A stretch of DNA of 64,000 nucleotides. Source: UBA6168 sp964423205. Lineage in GTDB: Bacteria; Bacteroidota; Bacteroidia; Chitinophagales; Saprospiraceae. Where the stretch lies: assembly GCA_964423205.1 (NCBI GenBank), contig CAYRDX010000002.1:67309-131308 (forward strand), written 5' to 3'. The notes below the pieces were generated by a model. It worked only from the letters and a program-made list of their open reading frames with translations, was not told the origin of the DNA and did no database searches. Numbering within the stretch: position 1 is the stretch's first letter; each line of letters begins with the position of its first letter. Positions 8,403 to 17,292 of this stretch are shown here, in pieces. A program made the position numbers and the translations under genes.

Positions 8403-9302
8403 ATGGAAAATGTAACAGTAATCGGTGCAGGGACAATGGGTAATGGCATTGCCCATATCTTTGCCATGAAAGGATTTAAAGTCAACCTCGTCGACATAGA
8501 TAAAGATGCTCTCGACAGAGCCATCAGTACAATTGCTCTCAACCTAGACCGAATGGTTAAAAAGGAGTTGATTTCCCAAGAGGAAAAAGACGCAACACTT
8601 GCCAACATTACTACTTTCACAGTTTTGAAAGAAGCGGTTAAGAAAGCAGAATTAATAGTCGAAGCTGCAACTGAGAATGTTGAATTGAAGCTGAAGATTT
8701 TCAGACAATTGGATGAGGAGGCACCTTCAAAAGCTATAATGGCCACCAATACTTCCTCCATTTCTATTACAAAGATTGCTGCAGCTACTTCAAGACCCAG
8801 CCAGGTAATCGGGATGCATTTTATGAACCCCGTACCTGTAATGAAATTGGTTGAAATTATTCGGGGGTATGGCACTTCAAATGAGGTTACCCAAATTACT
8901 ATGGATGCCTGCCGAAAGTTGGGTAAGGTACCTGTTGAAGTAAACGATTATCCGGGTTTTGTCGCCAACAGGATATTGGCACCAATGATCAATGAAGCCA
9001 TCTATACATTGTACGAAGGAGTGGCCGGAGTTGAGGAGATTGATGCCGTGATGAAATTGGGAATGGCTCATCCAATGGGTCCCCTTCACCTGGCGGATTT
9101 CATAGGATTGGATGTGGTATTGGCAATATTGAGGGTGATGCACGACGGATTCGGTAATCCAAAATACGCACCCTGTCCGCTGCTGGTAAATATGGTCACC
9201 GCAGGAAAGCTTGGAGTGAAGTCAGGTGAAGGATTTTACTTCTATAAACCCGGTATTAAAGAACTGGAAGTGGCCAATAATTTCAAGCGACTGAGTATTT
9301 GA
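8403..9302 (+). CDS. hbd: 3-hydroxybutyryl-CoA dehydrogenase family protein
   Basis: NAD(P)-dependent oxidation of 3-hydroxyacyl-CoA to 3-oxoacyl-CoA or the reverse, cytoplasmic. The 299-residue length is close to single-function Hbd/PaaH enzymes. The Rossmann motif VIGAGTMGNGIAHIFA lies at residues 5-20. The catalytic region contains GMHFMNPVPVMKLVEII (His near residue 140) and ends with GEGFYFYK. It could serve short-chain fatty acid, butyrate or phenylacetate metabolism; the FadN-like enzyme at 57616 offers a second activity of the same type. A strong terminator follows its stop. Confidence 0.93.
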   Translation: MENVTVIGAGTMGNGIAHIFAMKGFKVNLVDIDKDALDRAISTIALNLDRMVKKELISQEEKDATLANITTFTVLKEAVKKAELIVEAATENVELKLKIFRQLDEEAPSKAIMATNTSSISITKIAAATSRPSQVIGMHFMNPVPVMKLVEIIRGYGTSNEVTQITMDACRKLGKVPVEVNDYPGFVANRILAPMINEAIYTLYEGVAGVEEIDAVMKLGMAHPMGPLHLADFIGLDVVLAILRVMHDGFGNPKYAPCPLLVNMVTAGKLGVKSGEGFYFYKPGIKELEVANNFKRLSI

Positions 9303-9315
9303 TTTCGCGAATAAG

Positions 9316-9351
9316 AAAACCCGCAACAACGACATGGCAGTTGCGGGTTTT
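9316..9351. terminator. Bidirectional terminator between hbd and the M42 peptidase gene
   Basis: Stem AAACCCGCAAC/GTTGCGGGTTT with a 12-base loop, flanked by A-rich and T-rich sequence on the two sides. It serves two convergent genes. Confidence 0.85.
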
Positions 9352-9369
9352 ATAAAAAGTCAAACACCT

Positions 9370-10446
9370 TTAGAAATACTTAAAGCTCTGACCTTTTTCA
9401 ATTTTCTTTAAAGTTTCAAAAATCAGCTTTATCACATTTTCGACGTCATCGATATGTGCCATTTCCACTGTGGTATGCATGTAGCGCAATGGAAGTGAAA
9501 TCAGCGCAGAAGGAACTCCACCATTGCTGTAGGCAAAGGCATCCGTATCAGTACCTGTGGTACGGGAAGCTGCTTCACGTTGTATGGGTATCTTATTGGC
9601 AGCTGCCGTATCAATAATCACCTGCAGTAGTTTATTGTGGACGGCTGGAGCGTAGGTTACCGATGGTCCTGCACCACATTTGACATCTCCAAGGATTTTT
9701 TTCTCAACCAGGGGTGTGTTGGAATCGTGGGTTACATCGGTCACGATAGCGACATTGGGTTTTATAGAGTCTGCAACCATCTGTGCTCCCCGCAATCCTA
9801 TTTCTTCCTGGACGGAGTTAACGATATACAGTGTGTAGGGAAGTTTTACCTTTTTCTCGTGAATCAGGCGTGCTACCTCCGCGATGCAGAATCCACCGAT
9901 GCGGTTGTCCAATGCACGACCCACGTAGAACCTGTTATTTAACTTGATGAGTTCATCCTCATAAGTCATTACGCATCCTACGTGGATGCCCATTTCTTCC
10001 ACTTCAGCCTTGTTCTTGGCACCAACATCTACAAAAATGTTGTCGGATTTTGGCACCAACTTGTCCTCATCTTTGCGGGTATGAATGGCTGGCCAACCAA
10101 AGACACCTTTTACAAAGCCCTTGGCAGTGTGGATATTCACACGTTTTGATGGGGCAATCTGATGGTCGCTGCCGCCATTTCGGATAACGTGAATAAATCC
10201 TTCTTCAGAAATAAAGTTTACAAACCATGAAATCTCATCGGCATGGCCTTCGATTACCACACGATAGTCAGTGCCCGGATTGATGATACCATAGGCGGTT
10301 CCATAATTGTCCAGTTGCCAGTCATGCACAAACGGTTTGATATAGTCAAGCCAGATTTGTTGTCCCTTGGATTCAAATCCAGTTGGGGAGGCATTGTTGA
10401 GATACGTCTGTAAAAATTTTTCGGAGTGTTGATTGATTATTGGCAT
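9370..10446 (-). CDS. M42-family metallo-aminopeptidase
   Basis: A 358-residue protein of the glutamyl-aminopeptidase/endoglucanase M42 family, which forms large cytoplasmic dodecamers and trims peptides. Metal ligands can be placed: His in EGHADEISWF, Asp in GRALDNRIGGF, Glu pair in VQEEIGLRGA, Asp in IVTDVTHDSNTP and His in MAHIDDVENV. I chose the ATG at 10446, since it begins at the family's usual N-terminus and is preceded by AAGGAGA. A TTG at 10503 would add 19 residues. The gene follows pyrE on the same strand with a gap of about 65 bases. Confidence 0.92.
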   Translation of the reverse strand: MPIINQHSEKFLQTYLNNASPTGFESKGQQIWLDYIKPFVHDWQLDNYGTAYGIINPGTDYRVVIEGHADEISWFVNFISEEGFIHVIRNGGSDHQIAPSKRVNIHTAKGFVKGVFGWPAIHTRKDEDKLVPKSDNIFVDVGAKNKAEVEEMGIHVGCVMTYEDELIKLNNRFYVGRALDNRIGGFCIAEVARLIHEKKVKLPYTLYIVNSVQEEIGLRGAQMVADSIKPNVAIVTDVTHDSNTPLVEKKILGDVKCGAGPSVTYAPAVHNKLLQVIIDTAAANKIPIQREAASRTTGTDTDAFAYSNGGVPSALISLPLRYMHTTVEMAHIDDVENVIKLIFETLKKIEKGQSFKYF

Positions 10447-10511
10447 TCTCCTTAGTACTGTTTTCCCGGCTATGCCGGTTTTTGTTTTGAAATAGGGATG
10501 CAATAATTTGG

Positions 10512-11129
10512 TTATTGTCCGGTCTTACATCTCCAGGTTGTCAGTAAATCCACATCGTGGAGGTTGATGAATTTGCTGGCAAGTGCTTCTCTGATTAGAA
10601 CGTCATAATTGGACAAAGCCTCAACGTGGCAATCAGCTTTTTCAAATGATTTAATGGCTTTTTCAAAATTATAAGAGAAAATAGCCAGTACTCCTGCGAC
10701 TTTCAATCCTTCATTTTTTAAAGCCTCAACTACGGCAAGACTGCTTCCGCCTGTTGAAATCAAATCTTCCACCACCAAAACGTTCTCGTTTCCTCTGATA
10801 TGTCCTTCTATCTGATTTTGGCGGCCGTGTTCTTTTGCTTTACTACGAACATATACGAATGGAAGTTTCAATTCATTGGCTATTAGCATCCCATGAGGTA
10901 TGCCGGCAGTAGCCACACCTGCTATGAGATCGATTCTTCCGAAATTTTTCGATTGAGTAACCAAAGCTGTTTTAATGAAGTCACGAATCTCAGGGTAGGA
11001 AAGTATCTTGCGATTATCACAATATATGGGAGACACTATCCCGGAGGCCCAAGTAAATGGCTTTTGAGGGCTTAACTGAATTGCTTTAATTTGCAAAAGC
11101 CTTTTAGCTACTTCCTGTGCTATGTTCAT
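10512..11129 (-). CDS. pyrE: Orotate phosphoribosyltransferase
   Basis: Joins orotate to PRPP to make orotidine monophosphate in de novo pyrimidine synthesis. The 205-residue protein has the PRPP-binding signature VLVVEDLISTGGSS and the N-terminal PFTWASGIVSPIYCDNRK region typical of PyrE. The ATG at 11129 is preferred over an in-frame TTG at 11156. It is divergent from the Nudix gene, with about 77 bases between starts. Confidence 0.95.
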   Translation of the reverse strand: MNIAQEVAKRLLQIKAIQLSPQKPFTWASGIVSPIYCDNRKILSYPEIRDFIKTALVTQSKNFGRIDLIAGVATAGIPHGMLIANELKLPFVYVRSKAKEHGRQNQIEGHIRGNENVLVVEDLISTGGSSLAVVEALKNEGLKVAGVLAIFSYNFEKAIKSFEKADCHVEALSNYDVLIREALASKFINLHDVDLLTTWRCKTGQ

Positions 11130-11206
11130 ATCGGTTTTGATAAGTTGTTGGGGCAATTAAATGTTCAAAATCTATTTTTAGAAAATCATTCAGTAAAGGG
11201 CAGCAA

Positions 11207-11842
11207 ATGTACAAAATCTATATCAACGAGACTCCTCTTAAGCTGGTAACAAAAAGCCCACACAATACAAACTTAAAGGATTCTTCGTTTCTCGTTTTAC
11301 ATTACAATGGTAAGAAGAAGTTTTTACTCAACGTAATAGATCAATTGGAGAAAACCTCCCGCTTCACAGAAGTCTGGATATATCACACTGATTTGGAAGA
11401 ATTGTTTAATGACTTTAGCTCTCTATACAAAATCATTGAAGCAGCAGGCGGACTGGTACTGAATAGGCAAGGAAATGCTCTCATCATTTTTCGAAGAGGC
11501 AAATGGGACTTACCAAAAGGAAAAATTGATAAGGGAGAATCGACTAAGGCAGCAGCAATAAGGGAAGTGGAAGAAGAAACAGGAGTAGCAGGCCTCAATA
11601 TTCAAACAGAACTACCTCCAACATTTCATACCTATACTCTTGGTAATAAACGAATTCTGAAGAAAACATACTGGTTTCAAATGTTTACCCAGAATACAGA
11701 TTTACATCTTCACAGTGAAGAAGATATTGAAGATGGCAGATGGGTAGGAGAAAGTGAAATCCGGTCGGGGAATTTCGATTTCTACCGCAGTATTGAAGAT
11801 GTTATCCATTCCAGTTCTGCCTTTCACTTAAATAAAGATTGA
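11207..11842 (+). CDS. Nudix hydrolase
   Basis: The 211-residue protein has a Nudix domain from about residue 78 to 200. The complete Nudix box GX5EX7REUXEEXGU is visible at residues 105-127 (GKIDKGES, then REVEEETGV). The first 75 residues form an extra N-terminal domain of unknown function. Nudix enzymes hydrolyse nucleoside diphosphates linked to another moiety, as in house-cleaning of oxidised nucleotides or of dinucleoside polyphosphates; the substrate is not predictable here. It is the first gene of a run with the two-component pair, about 70 bases upstream of the response regulator ATG. Confidence 0.9.
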   Translation: MYKIYINETPLKLVTKSPHNTNLKDSSFLVLHYNGKKKFLLNVIDQLEKTSRFTEVWIYHTDLEELFNDFSSLYKIIEAAGGLVLNRQGNALIIFRRGKWDLPKGKIDKGESTKAAAIREVEEETGVAGLNIQTELPPTFHTYTLGNKRILKKTYWFQMFTQNTDLHLHSEEDIEDGRWVGESEIRSGNFDFYRSIEDVIHSSSAFHLNKD

Positions 11843-11910
11843 ATTGAGCTTTCCTTAGACCATTTATCCTTCATGTTGTAATTTTGGGCTTGCTAATCAG
11901 ACCTGCAATT

Positions 11911-12591
11911 ATGGAATCTGCTAAAATCCTTTTGGTTGATGATGAGCCGGACATCATTGAAATTTTGTCCTATAACCTTAGAAGTGAAGGTTATGAGATT
12001 AAAACAGCTTATGATGGAGCGGAGGGACTTAAAGTTGCGGCCGATTTTATGCCTGACCTCATTATTCTGGACATCATGATGCCTGAAATGGACGGTGTAG
12101 AGATGTGCCGCCAACTGCGAAGCCAGAAAGTATTTGATGAAACGCTCATTGCCTTTTTGACAGCAAGGGAAGAAGATTATTCACAAATTTCTGGTTTTGA
12201 GGCTGGTGCTGATGATTACATAACCAAACCACTGAAGCCAAGGGTTCTGAAGAGCAGAGTTAAGGCACTGTTGCGTCGTAGCCCTAAATTGACACAAGGT
12301 GGCCAAAAGGTTTTGGAATTTGGAAATATCCGCATCGATTTGGAAAAAATGGTCGTGTTCAATAATAATGTTCAGATTGAATTTCCCCGAAAGGAATTTG
12401 AGCTGCTCATCTTGCTATCGGGCAAGCCGGGAAGGGTTTTTACCAGGAGTGAAATCTTCCAACTCGTATGGGGTTCAGATGTCATCGTCGGTGAGCGCAC
12501 TATTGATGTCTATATTCGAAAACTTCGCGAAAAACTAGGCAACGACATAATTAAAACTGTGAAAGGAGTAGGGTATAGGTTCGATTTTTAA
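11911..12591 (+). CDS. OmpR/PhoB-family response regulator
   Basis: A 226-residue regulator. The receiver domain (1-120) has the acidic pocket LLVDDEPD, phosphoacceptor Asp54 in LIILDIMMPEMDG and conserved Lys in ITKPLK. A winged-helix DNA-binding domain (about 130-226) ends in the typical GVGYRF. The closest functional analogue is the PhoB/PhoP regulator paired with PhoR in Bacteroidota, but phosphate control is only an inference. The ATG at 11911 is chosen because it precedes the receiver directly. The kinase gene follows after 30 bases. Confidence 0.94.
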   Translation: MESAKILLVDDEPDIIEILSYNLRSEGYEIKTAYDGAEGLKVAADFMPDLIILDIMMPEMDGVEMCRQLRSQKVFDETLIAFLTAREEDYSQISGFEAGADDYITKPLKPRVLKSRVKALLRRSPKLTQGGQKVLEFGNIRIDLEKMVVFNNNVQIEFPRKEFELLILLSGKPGRVFTRSEIFQLVWGSDVIVGERTIDVYIRKLREKLGNDIIKTVKGVGYRFDF

Positions 12592-12621
12592 TTACTATTT
12601 GGATTTTTTTAGTCAAAATAA

Positions 12622-13677
12622 ATGCTTCAAATTCTTTCGCAAAAAGCTTGGAAAAATCCAACGCCACGGCAAACCGTGGTGCTCATTTCTGTTATACTAT
12701 CCCTCGTTTGTGGTTTTGGATTCCTGATTCTTATTCTTTTTGTACTACCCGGATTATGGTGGATGGCCTTGGTTGCGGCTGTTTTAGTTTATGTAGCCTC
12801 CACTTACATCATTGGATATCTGTTGGGTATTTATATTTTCAGAAAACAGAAGATGGTGTATAAAACCATACATCAGCGAAAACTTGCACTGGCAGAGAAG
12901 CGGGAAGTCTACAACGCTGATGAACCAATTTTTGAGTCAGTACTGAAAGAGATTGATAAATGGTCGGACCGGGAGGAAGGAAATCTGCAAACAGTCCATT
13001 CTTGGCAAGAGTATCGTCGAAAATACCTTGGCGACATATCACATGAACTGAAGACTCCCATATTCAACATTCAAGGTTATATAGAAAGTCTAATAGATGG
13101 TGCCATGGATGATCCACAAGTGGCAATGAGTTTCCTGATAAAAGCATCAAAAAATTTGGACCGGCTGAATACAATTGTCCAGGATCTGGAATCCATTTCA
13201 CGTTTGGAGTCAGATCAACTCATTCTCGACCTGCAGGCATTTGACATTAAGGAACTAACCAAGGAAGTGTTTGAGGACCTTGAGTTGAAGGCCGGTGAAA
13301 AAAACATTAAACTGGTGTTCAAAGCAGGTGCCGACAGTCCTTTTGTGGTGAAGGCTGACAGGGATTACATAAGGCAGACGCTGATGAACCTTATTGGTAA
13401 TTCCATTAAATACGGGGTGGAAAATGGAATGACCAAAGTGAGTTTTTACGACATGGATACCTATCTTTTGGTTGAGGTATCAGATAATGGAATAGGAATA
13501 CCCAAAGAACATCTGCCAAGGTTATTCGACAGGTTTTACAAGGTGGACAAAAGCCGTAGTCGTGAACAGGGAGGTTCCGGATTGGGACTGAGCATTGTGA
13601 AACATATCATGGAAGCACACAGGAGCAATCCGGGTGTTGGCTCTACATTTGGGTTCAGCCTCGAAAAACTGGACTAG
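12622..13677 (+). CDS. PhoR-like sensor histidine kinase
   Basis: A 351-residue membrane kinase with two transmembrane helices (about 18-43 and 46-73) and almost no periplasmic loop, so the signal is probably sensed in the membrane or cytoplasm. The dimerisation domain carries phosphoacceptor His141 in DISHELKTP. The ATPase domain shows the N box (NLIGNSIKYG), G1 (DNGIGIP) and G2 (GGSGLGLSIV) motifs. It directly follows the response regulator and should phosphorylate it. Its 3' end converges on tyrS with no obvious terminator between. Confidence 0.94.
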   Translation: MLQILSQKAWKNPTPRQTVVLISVILSLVCGFGFLILILFVLPGLWWMALVAAVLVYVASTYIIGYLLGIYIFRKQKMVYKTIHQRKLALAEKREVYNADEPIFESVLKEIDKWSDREEGNLQTVHSWQEYRRKYLGDISHELKTPIFNIQGYIESLIDGAMDDPQVAMSFLIKASKNLDRLNTIVQDLESISRLESDQLILDLQAFDIKELTKEVFEDLELKAGEKNIKLVFKAGADSPFVVKADRDYIRQTLMNLIGNSIKYGVENGMTKVSFYDMDTYLLVEVSDNGIGIPKEHLPRLFDRFYKVDKSRSREQGGSGLGLSIVKHIMEAHRSNPGVGSTFGFSLEKLD

Positions 13678-13701
13678 TTTCTGAATGTGATAAGAGGAGG
13701 G

Positions 13702-14982
13702 CTACTCTGCGACTAACATGAACTTGTTCTTTTTGCCGTTTTCCAGCAAGATATATTTACCTCGCAGCAAGGCTTCGCTGCCTAATTCACTTTCCGGGTC
13801 TGTGATTTTCACTTTGTTTACAGAAACTGCCTGTCCCAGAATAGCCCGTCTTGCTTCACTTTTCGAGGAGACTACCTGCGATACTTCTGACATCAGGTCT
13901 ATAATATTGATCCCGTTTTTAATTGTGTCTGCTGGTATGCTGAAGCTTGGTATCTCTTCGGCAATCGTTCCCAACTCTTTTTCCTGAAGTTCGAGCAGTG
14001 ATTCGCGGGAGGCTTTACTGTTGAATAGCAATTCAGAAACTTTTAGTACCGACTTGAAAGCCTCTTCGGAATGTACCCTTTTGGTGATTTCTTCGGCCAG
14101 GAGTCGCTTGAGTGCCTGGGGATTATCCGCCAACTCCTTTTCGGAGCTTACTATCTCCTCCTTGCTCTTCAGTGAAAAATATCTGGTAAACACTGTTATG
14201 TCACTGTCATCCGAATTTATCCAAAACTGGTAAAACCGGTATGGAGATGTCATCTCAGGGTCTAGCCATAAATTGCCCTGCTCTGATTTACCAAATTTTG
14301 ACCCATCTGATTTGGTAAGTAGTGGAGTGGTGATGGCATGTGCCTTTTCGCCCAGATTCTTACGTATGAATTCAGTACCGCTTGTAATATTACCCCACTG
14401 GTCACTGCCGCCCATTTGAACGGTACAGCCCAAATCTTTATAAAGGCATTGGTAGTCGTAGGCTTGAAGCAATTGGTAGGAGAATTCAGTGTAGGAAATC
14501 CCGGTTTCAATTCTTCGTTGGACACTTTCCTTTGACATCATGTAGTTGACAGTCAGAGTCTTGCCAACGTCTCTCAGGAAGTCCAGCACTTCCATATTTC
14601 TATAAAAATCGTAGTTGTTGCGGATAAGGGCTCTGTTATCACCCTGATCGAATTCCAGGAATTTTTCGACTTGTTTTAGCTGAATCCCGGTATTGGTTTC
14701 CAGTTCTTCAATTGGTTTAAGTTCGCGTTCCTTGTCTTTTCCAGAAGGATCGCCAACTCTCCCGGTTGCTCCGCCCATCAAGACAATTGGCTGATGACCG
14801 CAGAGTTGGAAGAACTTGAGAATCATTATTTGCACATAGTTTCCAATGGTAAGGGATGGGGCCGTTGGGTCAAATCCTATATAACCTGTTCGCATTCCTG
14901 AATTCAAATGTTCCTCTACACCTTCAGTCATTTGGTGTAACATCTTGCGCCATCTCAGTTCTTCGACGAAATTCTTTATCAT
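13702..14982 (-). CDS. tyrS: Tyrosyl-tRNA synthetase
   Basis: Charges tRNA-Tyr with tyrosine. The 426-residue length and class I fold fit. The first ATP-binding motif, usually HIGH, reads LTIGNY here (in PTAPSLTIGNY), so both histidines are absent. The KMSKS loop is KFGKS. An S4-type RNA-binding domain occupies the C-terminal 70 residues (ARRAILGQAVSVNKVKI). The frame is open for a further 115 codons upstream, but that part overlaps the divergent permease gene and has no family counterpart, so the ATG at 14982 is chosen. Confidence 0.95.
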   Translation of the reverse strand: MIKNFVEELRWRKMLHQMTEGVEEHLNSGMRTGYIGFDPTAPSLTIGNYVQIMILKFFQLCGHQPIVLMGGATGRVGDPSGKDKERELKPIEELETNTGIQLKQVEKFLEFDQGDNRALIRNNYDFYRNMEVLDFLRDVGKTLTVNYMMSKESVQRRIETGISYTEFSYQLLQAYDYQCLYKDLGCTVQMGGSDQWGNITSGTEFIRKNLGEKAHAITTPLLTKSDGSKFGKSEQGNLWLDPEMTSPYRFYQFWINSDDSDITVFTRYFSLKSKEEIVSSEKELADNPQALKRLLAEEITKRVHSEEAFKSVLKVSELLFNSKASRESLLELQEKELGTIAEEIPSFSIPADTIKNGINIIDLMSEVSQVVSSKSEARRAILGQAVSVNKVKITDPESELGSEALLRGKYILLENGKKNKFMLVAE

Positions 14983-15037
14983 GATTTTGGTAGCTGTGTT
15001 CTGTGTTCGGGTTGTATGATTAATTCGAAATGCGCGG

Positions 15038-15067
15038 CAAAAATAATGAACCGCCAACAACGAACAA
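15038..15067 (-). promoter_or_regulatory. Consensus promoter for tyrS
   Basis: On the minus strand TTG (15065-15067), a 19-base spacer, then TATTTTTG (15038-15045) match the Bacteroidota TTG-N19-TAnnTTTG pattern exactly. The tyrS ATG lies about 55 bases further on. Confidence 0.65.
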
Positions 15068-15071
15068 CAAA

Positions 15072-15104
15072 TTGTTATGCAGGAAAGGAAAAGGAATATA
15101 TTTG
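15072..15104 (+). promoter_or_regulatory. Candidate promoter of the LolC/E-type permease gene
   Basis: TATATTTG at 15097-15104 matches the -7 box, with TTG at 15072-15074 (spacer 22). The ATG at 15110 is only 5 bases after the box, predicting a leaderless or nearly leaderless mRNA. The promoter is back-to-back with the tyrS promoter. Confidence 0.5.
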
Positions 15105-15109
15105 CCCGT

Positions 15110-16411
15110 ATGAATTTTGAGTTATTCGTTGCCCGGCGTGCTTCACTTAAATCCAGAAATTCATTTTCCGGACTCATCATTCGCATTGCTATCATTGCAA
15201 TTGCCCTCAGTTTAGCCGTTATGATTGTCGCCACAGCTGTTATCAGTGGCTTCAAACAACAAATTGGAGAAAAAATATTTGGATTCTGGGGGCATATCCA
15301 CATTACCAGCACACAAATCAACCGCACTACAGGAGAGGCTGTCCCCCTGAATATCGACCAGCCTTTTTACCCTTCACTCGAGAATATCGAACAGGTCTAT
15401 TATGAAGACTATCAGCGTTTGCTGGGTATTCAATTGCCATGGACAACGGAAAAACAAACAAAAGGCGGTATCAGGCAAATTCAGGTCTTTGCTCTTAAAC
15501 CTGGCATTATCAGGACCAAAAAAGAAATAGAAGGCATTGTCCTGAAGGGTATTGGACAGGATTTTGACTGGTCCTTCTTTGACAAATACCTGGTGGATGG
15601 AACGCAGCTTAGCCTATCTGATACTTCAGTCTCCAGAGGTATCGTCATCTCAAAACAAACTGCTGACAGGTTGGAATTGAAAGTTGGCGACCGCTTCCTT
15701 TTCAATTTTGTGCAGGATGGTGAAGCGCTTCTTCGCGCCTTTTCTGTTGATGGAATTTACAAGACAGGCCTTGAGGAATACGACCGGAAATTTGCACTGG
15801 TTGACATCAGAAAAGTGCAGGAGTTATTGAATTGGGGTCCTGACCAGGTTGGTGGATTTGAGGTTTTTGTGGACAATCTGGAAGACATGGAGCGTCTGAC
15901 AGACTATGTGTACCTTGAAGAGTTGCCCGGCAATATGTATTGCGAGAGCATTCGGGAAAAATTTCCTGCAATCTTTGAATGGCTGGCACTTCAGGATATC
16001 AACGAAGTCGTGATTTTGGTGCTGATGTTCATCGTTGGATTAATAAACATGGTAACAGCTCTGTTGATTCTGATTTTGGAAAGGACCAACATGATAGGAA
16101 TACTGAAAGCATTGGGCCATTCGAATTGGGGCATCAGGAAAGTATTTCTTTACCATGCCGGTTTCATTATCCTTCATGGTTTGTTTTGGGGAAATCTTAT
16201 GGGCATTGGCTTCTGTTTGCTTCAGGAGCATTTTCAGCTGATCAAACTTTCAGAGGAAAACTACTACCTTTCCTATGCTCCGGTAAATATCAATTTCATT
16301 ACCATAGTTTTACTTAATGCCGGAACGCTTTTGGTCTCGGTTATATTTCTCATCATTCCTTCCTGGTTAGTTACCCGGATCAGCCCTGTAAGGGCCATCA
16401 GATTCAAATAA
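15110..16411 (+). CDS. LolC/LolE-type ABC transporter permease (FtsX/MacB family)
   Basis: A 433-residue inner-membrane protein with the MacB/FtsX topology: one N-terminal helix (about 22-45), a large periplasmic domain (about 50-300), then three helices (about 305-330, 350-375 and 395-420). The N-terminal signature FVARRASLKSRNSFSG and the C-terminal PVRAIRFK are typical of Bacteroidota lipoprotein-release permeases. LolCDE moves lipoproteins from the inner membrane toward the outer membrane. No LolD ATPase lies next to it. The start at 15110 is chosen over an ATG at 15077 because it aligns with the usual MNFELFVARR opening and agrees with the -7 box position. Confidence 0.85.
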   Translation: MNFELFVARRASLKSRNSFSGLIIRIAIIAIALSLAVMIVATAVISGFKQQIGEKIFGFWGHIHITSTQINRTTGEAVPLNIDQPFYPSLENIEQVYYEDYQRLLGIQLPWTTEKQTKGGIRQIQVFALKPGIIRTKKEIEGIVLKGIGQDFDWSFFDKYLVDGTQLSLSDTSVSRGIVISKQTADRLELKVGDRFLFNFVQDGEALLRAFSVDGIYKTGLEEYDRKFALVDIRKVQELLNWGPDQVGGFEVFVDNLEDMERLTDYVYLEELPGNMYCESIREKFPAIFEWLALQDINEVVILVLMFIVGLINMVTALLILILERTNMIGILKALGHSNWGIRKVFLYHAGFIILHGLFWGNLMGIGFCLLQEHFQLIKLSEENYYLSYAPVNINFITIVLLNAGTLLVSVIFLIIPSWLVTRISPVRAIRFK

Positions 16412-16467
16412 TCAGATAGGAAAATCCATCAGAATTTTACCCAACTAATTGTTAATCAAAGAATTTT

Positions 16468-16499
16468 TTGACAATTCTCTTTTTTTGTCGCTACATTGG
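16468..16499 (+). promoter_or_regulatory. Candidate promoter of the DUF458 gene
   Basis: TTG (16468-16470), a 21-base spacer and TACATTGG (16492-16499), one mismatch from TAnnTTTG. The ATG follows at 16520. Confidence 0.4.
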
Positions 16500-16519
16500 G
16501 CCAACAAACAGTCTAACCC

Positions 16520-16993
16520 ATGGATAAATGGCGAAAACTCAATGGGTATGTTCTGGAACTACCCATAAAAGAAGTTGTAGAACAAACCATCATCCAGGAA
16601 ACTGCCGCTGGGCACAGGCTTAAGGTATGCATTGGCTCTGACTCTCAGGTTAGAGGCAGTACCGTAGAATTTGCCACCGTCATCGTCTTTTTGCGCGAAA
16701 AAAAAGGTGGTTTTATGTACATCCACAATTCCAAAGAAGAAAAGGCAATGAGCCTGAAAGAAAGGATGATTTTGGAAGTTGCCAGATCTGTTGATATTGC
16801 ATACCGGCTTTGTGACCTTTTGGATAAATACCATGTCGAATTGGAAGTACACGCCGACATTAATACCGACCCATCATTCCAATCCAATACCGCATTGAAA
16901 GAAGCAATGGGTTATATCCTGGGTATGGGCTTTGTCTTTAAAGCCAAACCTGAAGCTTTTGCCAGTAGTTCTTGCGCCGATAAAGTAATCTGA
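16520..16993 (+). CDS. DUF458/YkuK-type ribonuclease H-like protein
   Basis: A 157-residue cytoplasmic protein. The strand motif IGSDSQVRGSTVEFATVIVF and the later VHADINTDPSFQSN fit the DUF458 (YkuK) family, which has an RNase H-like fold with conserved acidic residues. The biochemical function of this family is not known to me. It is preceded by its own promoter-like sequence and stands alone, with about 300 bases of gene-free DNA after it. Confidence 0.8.
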   Translation: MDKWRKLNGYVLELPIKEVVEQTIIQETAAGHRLKVCIGSDSQVRGSTVEFATVIVFLREKKGGFMYIHNSKEEKAMSLKERMILEVARSVDIAYRLCDLLDKYHVELEVHADINTDPSFQSNTALKEAMGYILGMGFVFKAKPEAFASSSCADKVI

Positions 16994-17292
16994 CCAGGAT
17001 TTTCTTCTCTTCATAGTAATTGCTCTTTGTAGTATAATTGGTACTTTATTGTCTGACATCAAATAACTTATAACAGTGGCTATATTGCTTTTGTAGGATT
17101 TGCATCAATTTTTAGCTTTTAACTTGGTAAATACATGTTGTTTCCTCACATTTACCAGCCGTTTCCACCCAAGAAAGTAAGTGTATAAACCTTTTATTCG
17201 GCTAAACGCTTTAGAGAGATTTCTGAAATAATATTTGGTGATACCTGTTGGCCTCACTTAGAAGGATAGGCTGACTTTTTAAATATTAGAGA
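16994..17292. other. Gene-free stretch before the AP2 gene
   Basis: About 300 bases of AT-rich sequence without a credible ORF, strong hairpin or recognisable promoter. A GTG at 17293, preceded in frame by TAG at 17287, starts the next gene. Confidence 0.5.

Noticed and set aside
14983..15327. Longer N-terminus for TyrRS
   Set aside because: The extra 115 residues overlap the divergent permease gene and do not resemble TyrRS; the promoter lies inside that stretch.
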